Shown here one piece after another: positions 47,700 through 60,829 of a stretch of 64,000 bases of DNA; position 1 is the first letter of the stretch, and each line of letters opens with the position of its first letter. This stretch comes from Erythroxylum novogranatense. Lineage: Eukaryota > Streptophyta > Magnoliopsida > Malpighiales > Erythroxylaceae. The notes beneath the pieces are model-generated. The model saw only the letters and a program-made list of their open reading frames with translations, was not told the origin of the DNA and made no database searches. The stretch spans positions 10,667,460 through 10,731,459 of the forward strand of contig CM057233.1 of NCBI GenBank assembly GCA_029891385.1, read 5' to 3'. A program made the translations under genes and the position numbers.

Positions 47700-48102
47700 T
47701 TAATAAAAGTGACCTACCTTGACATTTGTAGACTTCTAATATAATTAAAAGTGTTTGAGAATTCATACATATTGATCAATCTCCTTTTTTTGGAAGGTTT
47801 TATGGTGTTTTAGGTCATCCAAAACATATGGAGTCCTATATATATGTATATCATTTATTCCCTAAGTCTTGTCTTAAGTTTAAGACCAAAATAAGAGTTC
47901 ATACTTATATGGTAGATTTTATTATGTTTATTTTTATAGGCTACATTTAACTGATACATCATTAAGTCAATACTTTAAAACTTCTATTGTAAATGAATGT
48001 TTTCTTTCTTCTTTTGGTAGAATCATTAAAAATTTGACAAGTGTCATATTCTAGACCTTTGATTTTGGATGCACCTAGAGTGTTAATTGTTCCTATATAT
48101 AT
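47700..48102 (+). mobile_element. Left part of an Athila-type LTR split by the Tekay insertion
   Basis: Its last ~80 bp (TAGACCTTTGATTTTGGA... TTGTTCCTATATAT) match 53560-53635, and joined to 53208 they recreate the junction seen at 53622. This shows that the DNA ran on directly into 53208 before the Tekay element arrived. Confidence 0.6.
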
Positions 48103-48789
48103 TGCAACACACCACTACCATAGAGTATATACTCGAACATCCAGAGAACATCCAAAAACATACCCTAGGAGAATGGCATGTTAGAGAAATCATATTCACT
48201 TATTATGATATCACAAAAACATAAATAGTTTAAGGATCAACTTTTCGCATTTTATTAACAAAACATAACTTACATTATAGCATTACATTTCACACTCCAT
48301 ATATTTACGTTACAAAAAAATCTGTGAATTCACGGTTCTATACAAAATGTTCTACATGAAATGAGAAACTAAACAAACACATTCTATCTAAACTCCTTAG
48401 ACATCAGTTGACCAGATCTTTGAACCATTTCTTATTCCTAAAATTGATAATATGTTGGAACCCATTTTCGAAGCACAACGCTTGGAGTCATCACACGTGA
48501 ACATATTACCCTGTAGGGTTATTTCAATGAACCCTCATTAGCCATCATCCCACAAGGATGGTGTGTCCACACTAGCCAATTACCAAAATCACAATTTGAC
48601 TTATTCAAGAAAATTGTAGCTCTAAGTCTGTAGTTTAATTTGAATCTAGAACCATCTCAATTGGAGTTCTATAGATGAAGTTATGCTTAAGAAGCCAAAG
48701 TAAGTTCATGCCCCAGTTATGCTCTCTCAACCAACCCCTCACTATCTTTCCATCAATCTTTGTCATATCAAAACCAAAAGCTACCAATT

Positions 48790-49900
48790 TTTATGGAGGG
48801 ATAGAAAAATGTGTTAGAAATCTATTGCTTCAAGAATCACTTCATTTGTCATATCAATACCTCCTCTCATTCTAGATTGTGCTCTTATAGTCGCGGGATA
48901 GTCTCTAATATGATGTTCAAGAGAGCCAAATTGAAAACAAGCTCCCAATATAGTCCAACATTCCCCACCATGTTTCTTCCCACAATGCTCACAACTAGGC
49001 AAAGCCATTTGTTGTGTATGATTTCCATATACTTGACCTCTACCACTACTTGCTTGAACAAAACCACCTCTTTATCTAAATCTCGACTAACTCGATCTAG
49101 TTTGTGATCAAAACAATCTATTATGGTGTTTACCAATTCTCCTGCCAGAATCAGCTTCGGACTCACCCTATCTCTTCATTCTAAATTATTGCTTATTCTC
49201 TCCTTGCCCATCTTTTAGTAATTACTCAATTCAAATTGATTCATCTCTCAGTTTAACAAATCTACTCAAATTAGTGACGACCAACCTCGTTCTGATCTCC
49301 ATAATCAATCCTTCCTCAAATCGCCTACACTTATCTTACTCGATCGGAATCAAAATAGTAGCATACCCCATTAACTCATCAAACCTCACCTCATATTCAG
49401 GTACAATAAGGCTTCCTTGTTTCAAATCCAGAAATTCCTTCATCTTCCTATCTAGGTAGATCTTGGGCATATAGTTCTCCTTGAAAACTTTCAGAAAATC
49501 TTCCCAAGTCAATCTACAAGGTTAGGTGGAACTGCTGAGAACCCTCTTCCACCACTGATAAGTTAGACCTTGCAGAAGTGAGACTGCAGAGTTAAATCTT
49601 TTATCGAACTCGCAGTCCATCTGATCTAACAACCATTCAGTTCTTTCCAACCAACCTTCTACCTCTACAGGGTATGTACTTCTGTAGAAGTCTACAACCT
49701 CCTACTTTCTAAGCTTATCATACCTCCTCTCTCTCCTCTCAGGAATTCTCAGAGACATTTGTTCAAACTGAGGTCCTGGAGATTCTCTATTAGCTCCTAT
49801 GGACTCAAGGTCAGTTGACTCTGTGACTCGATCTCCTATAGCAGATGACCTATATCAAACAATAAGGTTGATCACTATACGAGTCTCTCACCTCATATCA
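48790..49900 (-). pseudogene. Chromovirus gag remnant
   Basis: On the minus strand, one frame gives VEGWLERTEWLLDQMDCEFD near 49600-49660. LLQGLTYQWWKRVLSSS follows at ~49525-49580, then MPKIYLDRKMKEFLDLKQGS at about 49415-49475. After a TAA it reads DKCRRFEEGLIMEIRTRL near 49285-49340. This is the Retrotrans_gag domain. In another frame, CEHCGKKHGGEC (about 48959-48994) is a zinc knuckle; the second knuckle is decayed (CFQFGSLEHHIRDYP). Two in-frame stops and at least one frameshift break it. Confidence 0.87.
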
Positions 49901-49941
49901 TGTCTAAATGCTCTTATATGTCCCTAAGGATGCCAAACAAT

Positions 49942-49953
49942 GTTTTGATACCA
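49942..49953 (-). other. PBS of the chromovirus
   Basis: On the minus strand it reads TGGTATCAAAAC, close to TGGTATCAGAGC, the initiator tRNA-Met site used by Tekay/Del elements. It lies five bases after the LTR end at 49959 and fixes the orientation. Confidence 0.8.
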
Positions 49954-49958
49954 AAAAT

Positions 49959-52900
49959 TGTAAAATACCACTACTATAAAGTATATGCTCGAACATACAT
50001 AGGACATCCGAGAACATACCCTATAAGAATTGCATGTTAAATCAATCATATTCATTTATTATGGCATCATAGAAACATAAGTATTTTAAGGATCAACTTT
50101 TTGCATTTCATTAACAAAACATTACTTACATTATAACAGTACATTTCACACTCCATATATTTATGTTGCAAAAACATCTGTGAGTTCATTGTTCTATACA
50201 AAATGTTTTACATGAAATGAGAAACTAAACACACACATTCTCTAAACTCCTTAGATATTTGCTAACCAGACCTTTAAGCCATTTCTTGTTCCCAAAATTG
50301 ATAATACTAGACTTCAACTAGATTGTTTTAGAAGCTAGGTCTCCTCAGAACCTAAAAATCAATGTTGTAATTTTGATGAGTTTTACGAACTCAATGAGTG
50401 AACCATCATTTATGTTTTCACTCAAGTCAAAAACATAAAGGCAAATTATATCCCATTTCAACAAGTATTTCATTGCATTCAGTATTAAATATCACATCAT
50501 ATTTCATCACACTTTATCAAGTACATCCAGATTATCATACTTTCACAAGTATATTAGATAAGCTAGCATTTCATATCACAACACATCCTATTTATCCTTT
50601 AAATGTATTTTAAACAATTCAGTAATAATCTCAAATCAATCATATGATACATTTCAATTTATAAATGCAAATGCACATGTGAATCATTTTTATTTTTGCT
50701 TTATTGTGACCGAACACTTATTTACTATCCCATATCCCTTATGGATATTGGGATTATTTCAGATATTGTGCCATACGCCTTTGTGGATACCGTGCTCATT
50801 AATAACTGAGCATATGACTCTTTGTACACATTTATGAGCTTTAAGCTATTTTCAGATTGTTCACTCTAGTCACAACTCCTTTATCTGATCATGCATATTC
50901 ATATGATGGAATGCATCATTTCATATAATATGCTATCAATAAATTTCATTCAAAGTGCACAGTCACTTATCATATTTATCATATCTGAGTTCAACATTTA
51001 ACATAAAGTTGATAACACTTTTCATATTGCATATTCAGTTTGAAAACACTTCCAATACAATCCTAAATATCAAACTCTTTAGACCAACAATATCCAGAAT
51101 ATCACAATCATATCAATAACAGTTCAATATATGAAAGTTAATCAAAAATAATTCAAACATAGTGAGAAAACATCTAAGTTAACTTATAGTACGCTCTAGA
51201 TAGCTATTGCCTTGATGATTTGGCAATGTTTGGTTTTGGACGCTCAATTTGAGCTTCTATATCAAGCAATACACATATATTTCCACATTACTAACTTTTT
51301 TAATCATATGAGTACTCAATCATACACATGTATATGTGTTATGTTCATTACATACCCAATTGACTATCCCGGGTATGTATCCCTATTCACAAGTCTTGAT
51401 CATTCATTCATTATAGCTTGTATTTATCTAGTTTGCAATTAGGTTATGCCTTAAGTAAGTTTGATTACCTTAAATTTATTAATCCTTCCCTAGCATTATA
51501 TATCCATATAATTTACCAATTCTCGTTCAATCATACCTAATTCATTACCTATATCCTTTGAATCATCTTTGCATTCATAAGAAAATCTTTATACCATTAA
51601 CAACTCATACTTCCCAAATTCATATACATTAATATCAAATAATCCATTCCTTAAACTATAACATTAATTAACAGCCTAAACTTATCAAACACTTAATCAA
51701 TTAATCAAACAACTAACTAGGTTTATTTTAAGCCCCAATCATGTCCAAATGCATCAAAGTAAAGCAACTTAGCCTAATATGGTTTAAATATCACACAAAA
51801 TTGAACTTTTCTCACTTCCACACATTGCCCAAGATCGTGGGATGGGTGAAGCGAAGGTTCACCGTCCTTTTCCTTCAATTTTTTTTCTAGCTTTTAACAT
51901 CTTTATAGCAAATTCAACACATCTTCATCATAATCCATTACTTATACCTCAATTATATGTCAATTCCTTATCAATTCCATATCCAATTCCAATTCAAATC
52001 ATTTATTTGGTAGCTTACAATTTATGGTCTTTCATGCATCAAAATCAAAACAGAAACTATCATTCATTTGATCATACATGTAGTCCTAGTTCTTTCCCAT
52101 TTTATGATCACTGTATTAACACCTTTCTTTAACATAAATTCATCTTCATTGTACCTCAAATGCCAATCCAATTCATCCCTGAAACAGTCTATAACCTATG
52201 GTTTTTATACATAAAAAACAAAAATAGAAACCATCCATTCATACATTAATTTCTAGCATAACCTCATCATATATACTGCATGCAATTCATCCCAATTCAA
52301 CCATCATAAGATTTGTATTACACATGCCACAAGGTCGTAATTTTACTTAATTGTTAAGATCAAATTCAACCTTAATGATCAAGCTAACCTATCCCTCTAT
52401 ACATGCAAGCATACCAAGAACAAGATGAAAATTGGATAGGTTTTCAATAAGGATAAAAGACAATAGCAAGAACAACAATGTTCTGTTTCTATAATGTGAA
52501 GAGTATAAGCATGGATTATTGGTATGACAATTGGACAAAACTTAGGCAAAACACAAAGGTGTAAAGAGGTGGTGTTTTGGTGGTGAGAGGAAGAATGGAG
52601 AAGAAAGAACACACTAGAAACAATTCTAGTAATAGCTTGATTCAATTAGGTGCAAGGTATCTCTATATTACCTTGACATTTGTCCCAATGCATGCACCCT
52701 ATTTGTCCTCTCGATAAACCACCAAATGTCACCTAGTTATTAGTCCATTTGTCACTCATTCATTGCTACTATTTTTCAATTAATTACCTATGTCAAATGC
52801 CACTCATTTATCTTGTCAATGTCACTCAATTATAGGCTTATTCATCATAATTTTCCATGTCAACTAGTATTGCCACTTGGCATTTTTCCTAGTCTAAATA

Positions 52901-53202
52901 TACATTTTAATTCATCAATTCTCCAATTGTAACAATTAATTCCAAGTTTACTACTTATAATCAATCAAACTAAAATTCCCGACATAAACAATACACAATT
53001 CACATTATGATCATTTTAAACCTTTCATACCCCAGAATCTCTCTATTAAGTGCATATACTATCTTTGCAATGTGTACTAATCCATAATTCATGTTTTAAT
53101 GATATGCATGTGAATGAAATGTATTTCATGAACTCTCAATGATATGACTCATATGCAAAATTCTAAGGCTCTAACCCATAGTATGGAAAACAGGCTATTG
53201 CA
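49959..53202 (-). mobile_element. 5' LTR of the chromovirus, ~3.24 kb
   Basis: Bounded by TGCAATAGCC (minus-strand start at 53202) and TATTTTACA (end at 49959). Long AT-rich DNA without coding motifs; the frames within it, such as 51842-52132, are taken as chance. A motif around 51825-51865 (CAAGATCGTGGGATGGGTGAAG) is like the paired CACGG motifs of related LTRs in a decayed state. Confidence 0.75.
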
Positions 53203-55210
53203 TATATACCAATATGTTTGTTCATTTTTAGATTTTAATTTTTAAGTTTTATGCTTTTAAAAGGTTTAAAGTCTTTTGTAAAGAATGAATCTTATATTAC
53301 TTGGTGATTCTACAATCTATATTTAGTACACCAATGTACATATAGCAAACATATATTTATGAAACTAAATGCTTGTAAAATTGTTATACTTTCCATTGGT
53401 AACTTGATTTGATACTTAATTGATTTTATTTGATATTTTAGGTAATTTTAAAGAAAATATGCTTTGGGAGTAATTTTTAGCCAAGGATCAAGATTTTCTT
53501 TTAGTAAGATCCTTAGGAATTTAAAAGTATTATATTTTAAGCCATTATTTTTATACATTTGGACTATTAATTGAAGTCTTATTTCTTAGACCTTTATTTT
53601 GAAGGATATGGATTATTAATTGTTCTTATATATACCAAAATGTTTGTTTATTAGTCAATTTTACTTCTTAAAATTTTAATCATTTTGATAAGTTTGAAGT
53701 TTGCATTAATGAGTTAATCTTAAATGACTTTGTTAAGTTTGCAATATAAATTTGGTACATAGATGTACATATAACATACATATATTTATGAATTCAAATA
53801 TTTTCCATATTGATATATTTTCTATAGAAATTACCTTGATTTGATACTTATTTATTTTTATTTAATGGTTTAGATAATTTTAGAGAAAGGTTGCTTTGGG
53901 AGTGATTTTTGGCTAAGAATTGAGAAGTTTTTAACATCAAATCAAGAATAAGATGCATTTTGGTTAAATAAAACCTTAGATATAAGTATCTTAAAGTCTA
54001 TGTCCTTTTTTGGAAGGAAGAAGTTGACAAAGAAAATTGAACATGGCCCCAGATACAGGCATGTGCTAGGTTGTGATCTTGTTTGAAATTAGGGTTTAAA
54101 GAAAAGGTCTCACATAAGGGCATATAAAGTTATAATTTCATAACCTCATTTACAGGTATGTAAGAGCCGATGTTCCTCTTTGTACGAAATACTTAAATTA
54201 TAGTGATGAATATAATAGTGTTCCAAACTGTGTTTTTTCACGGAAACAACTTATTTAAATAGTTTGGAAACCCTAATATAAAAGGATACTTTGGATTTTT
54301 AAAGTTTTATTAGGTATTTATTAGTATAAGAGAGAAAAAAAAACCCTAGAGCAAGACTTACTATCATTTTTAATGATAAAAGAGATTTGACATCATTTCA
54401 ACAAAGTAAAGAACATCGATAGATTTAGAATCCCAAAAAAAATATTTTCTTATCATTTCTACAATTTTTATAATTGTGCTTATGGCTTCAATAATGGTGT
54501 GTAACTAATTCTCAATTGATGATTAACAAGAGGAACCTTACTATTGCTTTCTTATGGATTGATTTTAGTTATTTTACTGAAAGAATTTCATAACTACAAA
54601 ATATGTTTATTGTTCTTAATTTTGATTTGGAAAAGGCTAACAATTAAATCATATTTTAATCTATAAGCAGCGGTTTGAGAAAATTTATTTGTTGATTAAT
54701 CAAGCATTGATATCAAAAGTTGAATGGGGTGCTAAAAGTATGATTACATAAATCTTCTGGTATTAAAGTCAAAACCTTTTATGGAATTTTACAAATCTTA
54801 AGGCATCTTTGGATATTTTAATTATATAAAGTTATTGATTAATCAATTTGAGGATAGGTGGCAATAATTTTTAGGAAGAAATTTATTAAATTAGGAATTT
54901 TCTAGTTCAAGGAATAAAATTTTTGATTAATTAAATCATGACTACAAAGATGTTGCCTAGGTGGAGTTCTTATTTAGATGTTATATTATTATGATATTTT
55001 CTCATTAAGTATTTTATCTCATGTTAATGAAATCTTAATATGCTTTAGGATAATTTTAGGGTTGGATTAATTCATCTTAAAACTTACAATCAAATATGTA
55101 ATAATAGTATAATCAAACTTAGTACTTATTTGATCCTCAAGTGGATTATACCTATTTGTTAATATAATACTACAAATGATAAGTGCACTTTCCTAAAATG
55201 CTAGCATTAG
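53203..55210 (+). mobile_element. Athila-type LTR with ~420-bp tandem duplication
   Basis: 53203-53621 and 53622-53945 are two related units; each begins ATATATACCAA.ATGTTTGTT and contains GATTTGATACTTA and GCTTTGGGAGTGATTTTTGG. The 3' part (GATCCTCAAGTGGATTATACC, then GATAAGTGCACTT at about 55133-55190) matches the usual end of Athila LTRs. No intact PBS was found after it, but Athila gag starts about 250 bp further on. Confidence 0.6.
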
Positions 55211-55489
55211 TGTTAAGAACAAAAAACACACATAAAAATTTTAGAATTATTTTAGGGATCTATTAATATTAAAGAGACTCAAGAATTATTAATCTAGTTA
55301 TTTTATTTTTCTTTAATTTATCTTCCATTTATATTCCTTTTTATTCCTTGATACTTCTTTTGCTTTTTAGTACTTGATTAGAAGTACCTAAGATCTTTTT
55401 TTTAGATCCTAAAATTGAAAAACTTATACATATTACTAAAGACAAAACAATTCATTAGTATAAAAGATCCAAGAACCTATTAATATAGA

Positions 55490-57088
55490 GGAAACATAAA
55501 ATAATGTTAGATTATGCGAAGCTGTTAAGGATACAATCCAACAGAGCTAGATAGATAGTTATATCAAGATTTCCAAACTTCAAAATGATATCTTGTCCTA
55601 TTTGTAGCATGATAACAAAACACTTTAGAAGACATAGAAGAGATATAATGATTTACCAAAGAGGTGCTCATACTATGGTTTGCTTATGTAGTTTGAAGTC
55701 TAAATGTTCTATAATAGTTTGAAGTATTGCACAAAGCATATGATAGATGCATTATTTGGGAGAACTTTGAACAATAAAACTTTTAAAGCCACCCTAAGAT
55801 TGGTTGAGGAGATGCAATGAACAAATATCAATGAAAATTAAGCATGGAAAGGGAAAACAAAGTAGTAGGGCTACATAATGTAGATGAAAAACCATATTGG
55901 TAGCTCAAATAGAGGCATTGATAAAGAAAATTGATAACCTAAGAAAAGTAGTGAGATTTTCACAAATATTAATATTGTGATTTGCATATGGAAGGATATA
56001 AAAGCCATAACTGCTAAGTTAAAAATCCATTTGCTATGCAACTAGTAAAGTTGACTATATGGAGAATTTTCAACAATCTTAAGTAGCTGTTACGTCAACA
56101 CTTACAATTTAGGGTGGAGAAATCATCTAAACTTCTTATGGAATAATCATATAGCTAAAATCCACCTCTACTAAGATATTAGCAATAGCAACTAAAAAGA
56201 AACCAAGCTTAGAGAAATTAATGATGAATATATCCACAATTGAGGCTCAATTTCAAAGTTAGGAAGCTTTCCCTAAAATTAAAACTTCAATCCATAATCT
56301 TAAAACTAAATTGGTCAACTAGCCAAATTGGTAGTTGGAAGACTCAAGGGTTATTATTAAGTAGCATAGAACCAAAGTCTAAGGAGCATATGATGGCAAT
56401 CACCTTGAGGAGTGAAAGAGAGCTAAAAGATGAAAATAGTGAGAAATGAAAAGAAAGGAGGCTATTTATAAGGAAGAAAGAAAGAAAAGATGCAGGAAGA
56501 AGAAGGAAACAAAAAAAAGTAACCTAGAATTCCCTATATGTCGAGCCTCAAGAAGGAAACTTTAGTAAAAAAAATTAGTAAGCTTATTGAATTTCTTAAA
56601 AAGTTTCATACTAATGTTTTGTTTATTGAGGTTCTTTTGTAGATTGCCAAGTATGTCAAGTGTTTAAAGAATATGCTAAGAAACAAGCAAAAGTTAGAGG
56701 AATCATTAATGACAACACTAAATGGGGAATGCTCCATTATTGTACAAAATAAACTATTTAAATTAAAAGATCTAGGGAGTTTTACTATCTCTTAAACTAT
56801 TTATAGTTTTTTAATAGACAAGACATTAGCAAATACAGGAGAAAGTTTAAATTTAATTCCTTATTTTATGTTTGAGAAACTAGACTTAGAAAGCTTTAAA
56901 ACATTTAGGATGAGTAGTCAATTAACTGTTAGATCAATTAAATATCCTAGAAAAATTATTAAAGATGTTTTGGCTAACATTAATAAATTCATTTTTCCAA
57001 TTGATTTTGTTATCCTTTATATGAATAGAGCTATTATAGATGTTCAAGAAGGGAAACCAATACATAAGATTTGGTTTGTGCTTGTTTA
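55490..57088 (+). pseudogene. Athila gag-protease copy 2
   Basis: Gag central part: AKHMIDALFGRTLNNKTFKA-like frames at about 55730-55790 and LVEEMQ near 55800. KKPSLEKLMMNIS is at about 56191-56230 and MAITLRSERELKD at 56393-56430. Then NKQKLEES near 56680 and GECS near 56727. The protease region gives ANTGESLNLIPYFMFEKLDL at 56827-56890, then SIKYPRKIIKDVLANINKFI, ending at 57087-57089. The catalytic Asp is Asn here (NTG for DTG). Many stops interrupt gag. The order shows Athila gag reading into retropepsin. Confidence 0.87.
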
Positions 57089-59812
57089 ATAAGGTCCTTA
57101 ATTTTTATACATCTTTACTCACTACTTTATTTTTATTTACTATTTTATAAGTAGAAAGAAGGGGAAAGGATGAAATAATCTTTAAGGAAAATTTTGGGAA
57201 TAAACTTGTAGAAACAGTGAAAATTACAACCTAAAACACAGTCTTGTTTGATCTCATAGTAGATATGTAAGTAAGCTCCCATATGAGTAAAAAGGAGCAA
57301 AACAGCCTATGTTCCATAAAGAAAAGGGGTTTACAATTTTAAGTCTAGTGAAGTAAAAAGTGTGGAGCACACCTATGTTCTAATTTAGACCAGCTTAAAA
57401 ATGAGGCATGCCTAAAGACATACTTGTTTCAAGCCACACAATTTAAAATGCAGTTTTGATTTAAATTTCTATTGTTTAAAGATACATGTCCATATCCTAA
57501 CTTGTGTTTGTTTCTTATGTTTAATAAATAATTCTTAGTGAGAGAGATGACTTATAATACAATTATATTCTAGGTTGTGTATTCCAAAATTTGAAAACAT
57601 TGTTCATAATCTAAAAGCCCCAAAATCACATTATTTTAGTTATCTCAAATCACATCTTTTCCTAAATTTAAGCTCTCTATCACTAAAAAACTTTCTAGAT
57701 CACTTTTTACCATTTTTAAACCACATATTCCATTTAACCTTAGATTAACACGTATTTTTCTCAATAATTTCAATTCTTTTCAAGGTTAGGGCATAGTTCA
57801 CACAAAAAAAATTAGGGTTTTACAATTTAGGTTAATCTTTTATCATTTGTTTTGTAGTTAGGAAGCCAAAATCAATGAGAAAATAATCATCCATAAGTAA
57901 TGTGAAGGAGAAGGTGAGGAGAAAAGGCTCTTTACAAAGCTAAGATTGTCCCTTATATAGTGCATGCCTATTTTTGTGCTTTATTATGCCACCTCACCAA
58001 TAAAGGAATGATATCCTAAAAATCAAACCTTTTGAGTGAAATTGTTGTTTAGACATGCATATTGTTGTGTTATTTTCTGCTCTTAAGTTTTATTAATCAC
58101 AAATTAATTAATCATAACCTAAAACAAGTGTACTTACCTTTGTAAGTAATATGATGGTGGATATAGTGTTAACCCAATAAGGAGGCTAGAACAATCTTGT
58201 ACACTCTCCTACTATCTACTAGTCAAATGATATAAATAGGTTGATTATTGATGAGATTGATTAAAAATATAAAATAGAACCTAAATAATGGAATAGATCA
58301 CTAGGAACAAATAAAGAAAATAATCAGGTAAAGAATACATATATGAACAATGTCTATATAAAGACTCTTCCTAGAACCATCTTTATAGCTATAATTCTAG
58401 AAACTTATAAGGTTTTTAATATTAGGATTGGTATAGATTATGAAATTTATCTCTTTTGAGTTATAATCACATATTCTTTAGTTGATTAGCTAAGAGATTA
58501 TATCTAGTTAAAACCTTTAAAATGCATTAAGTTTTATGAATCTCCATGAAAGGTTTAACCTACTACTATAAGATTTATGTAAGTCTATCTCAACACTCTA
58601 TACAACTCTGAACATCTAAACTATGATCCACTCATAGACAAGTTCTCTTGAATCTTCCACATGAAAAATTAATATAAATATAATCAATAGATTTAATTGA
58701 ACTCACTTTTATTTTAAAATGAAAATCATTTAATAAATAAAATTGAATCGATCCTTAAAAAGAAAATAGTCTTTACTCTAAAAAAAGTAAAGGATAGAAT
58801 AAAACACATAAAATTAGAAAGAGTTCAAGATGAAATATGTATATTCCAATCTATGGTCTATTGGGATGATTATATTGATTCCAATCAGCTCTAGTCTATT
58901 AGGATGATGCTCAACCTTCTTCTCTATTAAAAATAGCTACAAAGTTTATCTCAAAAAAATTGTTCTACCTCCTAATAGTGAACCTTAAGTTTAAAATAAA
59001 AGAAAAGTGAAACAATCTCCTTATAATTAAGGATTACAAAGCTTTTATACGTTTTTCCTATCACAGACATGGTTTAGGACAAAGTCATCTCCAAGTTGTG
59101 TATACTTCTTATCTAAAGGGGGACATGGGCTCTAACATATCAGTGTTCATATATTTTATTATGAATTTTCTCCATTTACACACAAGTTAAGACACGAGTG
59201 TATCCCATAGCATGTGTCCTATTAAAAAAATTTCCTACCATACAATCTATCTTTTGCTTTTATTTCTAATTGTATATTCAATTCTAAGTTGTTTAAGAAT
59301 GATACGATCTTGCACACAGTTATGTACTAATCATGTTTAGGTAAGATTTGTGTTTTCTTCATGTTTTCACTTGTAATCTTCTTGATTTCTTGACAAAGCT
59401 TATCTTAAGGTAATATCTTCTTAATTGCGTAGAGGAAGGAAAAGAAAATATTAAGAAAACTACTTTAAACCTTTTGTCTCATACTATTCAATATTAGTGT
59501 GATAAAAATCTAAAAATGATTGGTGCCTTGCACAAAGATAAACAAAAATAAAAACTGTAAAATGCAAAGTGTTCTAAGAAGAAAATTAAATGAAATAAGT
59601 ACTCAATAAAGGAAAATAAAATAATTGAAATGTAAAATATACTTTGAAAGAATAAGGAAAAAACATAAGATAAAAGAAAATATATAGGATAAAATAAGAA
59701 GACATCATATGTCAGTTATGCCATTATGATCACCACCCCAAAGTAGAGATGGTGGAAAGGTCCTAGGTGTTATGGCAAACCCAACAATGTGGGAATATAT
59801 AGGTAGGTTCTC
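57089..59812 (+). mobile_element. Athila-type copy 2, non-coding 3' part
   Basis: It runs parallel to 32555-34373, 39844-40350 and 41351-41743 of copy 1, with roughly 90% identity by eye. No RT, RNase H or integrase is present in either copy. It has no SIRE or Tekay insertion, so it shows the empty site at about 58910-58927. Similarity ends at GGGAATATATAGGTAG. Confidence 0.82.
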
Positions 59813-59962
59813 TTTTTGAATTATGCTTCATCAACAAACTTCATATAAAACACAAATTATTAAGAATTGCAACTTAGATCATAAAAGGGACCTTTGACTT
59901 CCACCTTAAAGCTTTACTATCACTCAATACTCCAATATAGTTAAGTAACTTCCCACCTCACT

Positions 59963-60086
59963 AGTGGAAAACTAATATGTATCATACTGCAACTCATTAA
60001 CATATTTAAATCCAACTATTGGTGAGTAGAAAACTAATATGTATTGTACTATAACTCATTAACATATTTAAATCCTACTGTTGGTA
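59963..60086. repeat. Two tandem units of 62 bp
   Basis: AGTGGAAAACTAATATGTAT and AGTAGAAAACTAATATGTAT start at 59963 and 60025. Each unit ends AACATATTTAAATCC followed by ACTATTGGTG or TACTGTTGGTA. Confidence 0.88.
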
Positions 60087-60829
60087 AGTGGTTATCTATT
60101 GGTCATCAACATATTCACCTCTCTTCATCTTTAATATTTCAACATTCAATTTGTTACCCTTAATTCTCTTATTTTAGTGTCTTCGCATAAGTTTTCTTCC
60201 CTCAAACAATTTATCATGGTCATCATTATAATCCTCTTTTATAACTACCTTAGATAGTATAAAAGAGAATTTCACCCCAAAAATGTTTTCTTGCTTATTT
60301 TTTGATCTCTCTATCATTCTAGGCCATCAATTTGTGTTTTCCCAAGCCTCCTATGAAATCCTTTTGACTTCATTTTCTCTTTGTTTTATCTATCTATACC
60401 AGAAGTTAAACCAATAAGACAAAAGATTTAAGGTTTAAAAGATTCAATCAGTATTAGAATGCCATAAAATTACCTAAAGATTGAATAAAATTGAAGAATT
60501 TTGAATTATGATTGAAAGAGATTATCCTTACCCATCGAATAATTTAAAGTTTAATTTAAAAAAGAGATCGTTAGATGAAAATTAATTGATTTATTTTAGT
60601 TTTTAAGAACTTACTAATTTATGAGAATTAACCGATTAACTAATAAATTCATCAGTTTTTACCAATAAGAGTTACTAAAGTAAATACAACAGGAAAGTTA
60701 GCCAATTCAAGATTTTTACGATTGAATTGGTCAAACTGATTATGTTTTTTAATCATTGGGATTTTATGAAGAGTAAAAGGGATCACATCATGGTTCTTTT
60801 AGTTTTCTATTTTCATCATGGTTCTTTTA
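60087..60829. other. No recognisable feature
   Basis: AT-rich DNA; no motif or repeat was recognised. It may be the start of the LTR that becomes recognisable from about 60830. Confidence 0.4.

Larger units (their letters stand above)
48103..53202 (-). mobile_element. Tekay/Del-type Ty3/gypsy chromovirus, minus strand, internally deleted
   Basis: On the minus strand: 5' LTR 53202 to 49959 (3,244 bp), PBS, gag, then the end part of the 3' LTR. The ends are TGCAATAGCC and GTGTGTTGCA, and TATAT flanks both sides (48098-48102, 53203-53207). The TATAT is low in information, but the empty site is supported by the tandem-repeat copy at 53622. The two LTR ends share about 350 bp (48103-48454 with 49959-50309). 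There is no protease, RT, RNase H or integrase, so pol and most of the 3' LTR have been lost. Confidence 0.8.
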
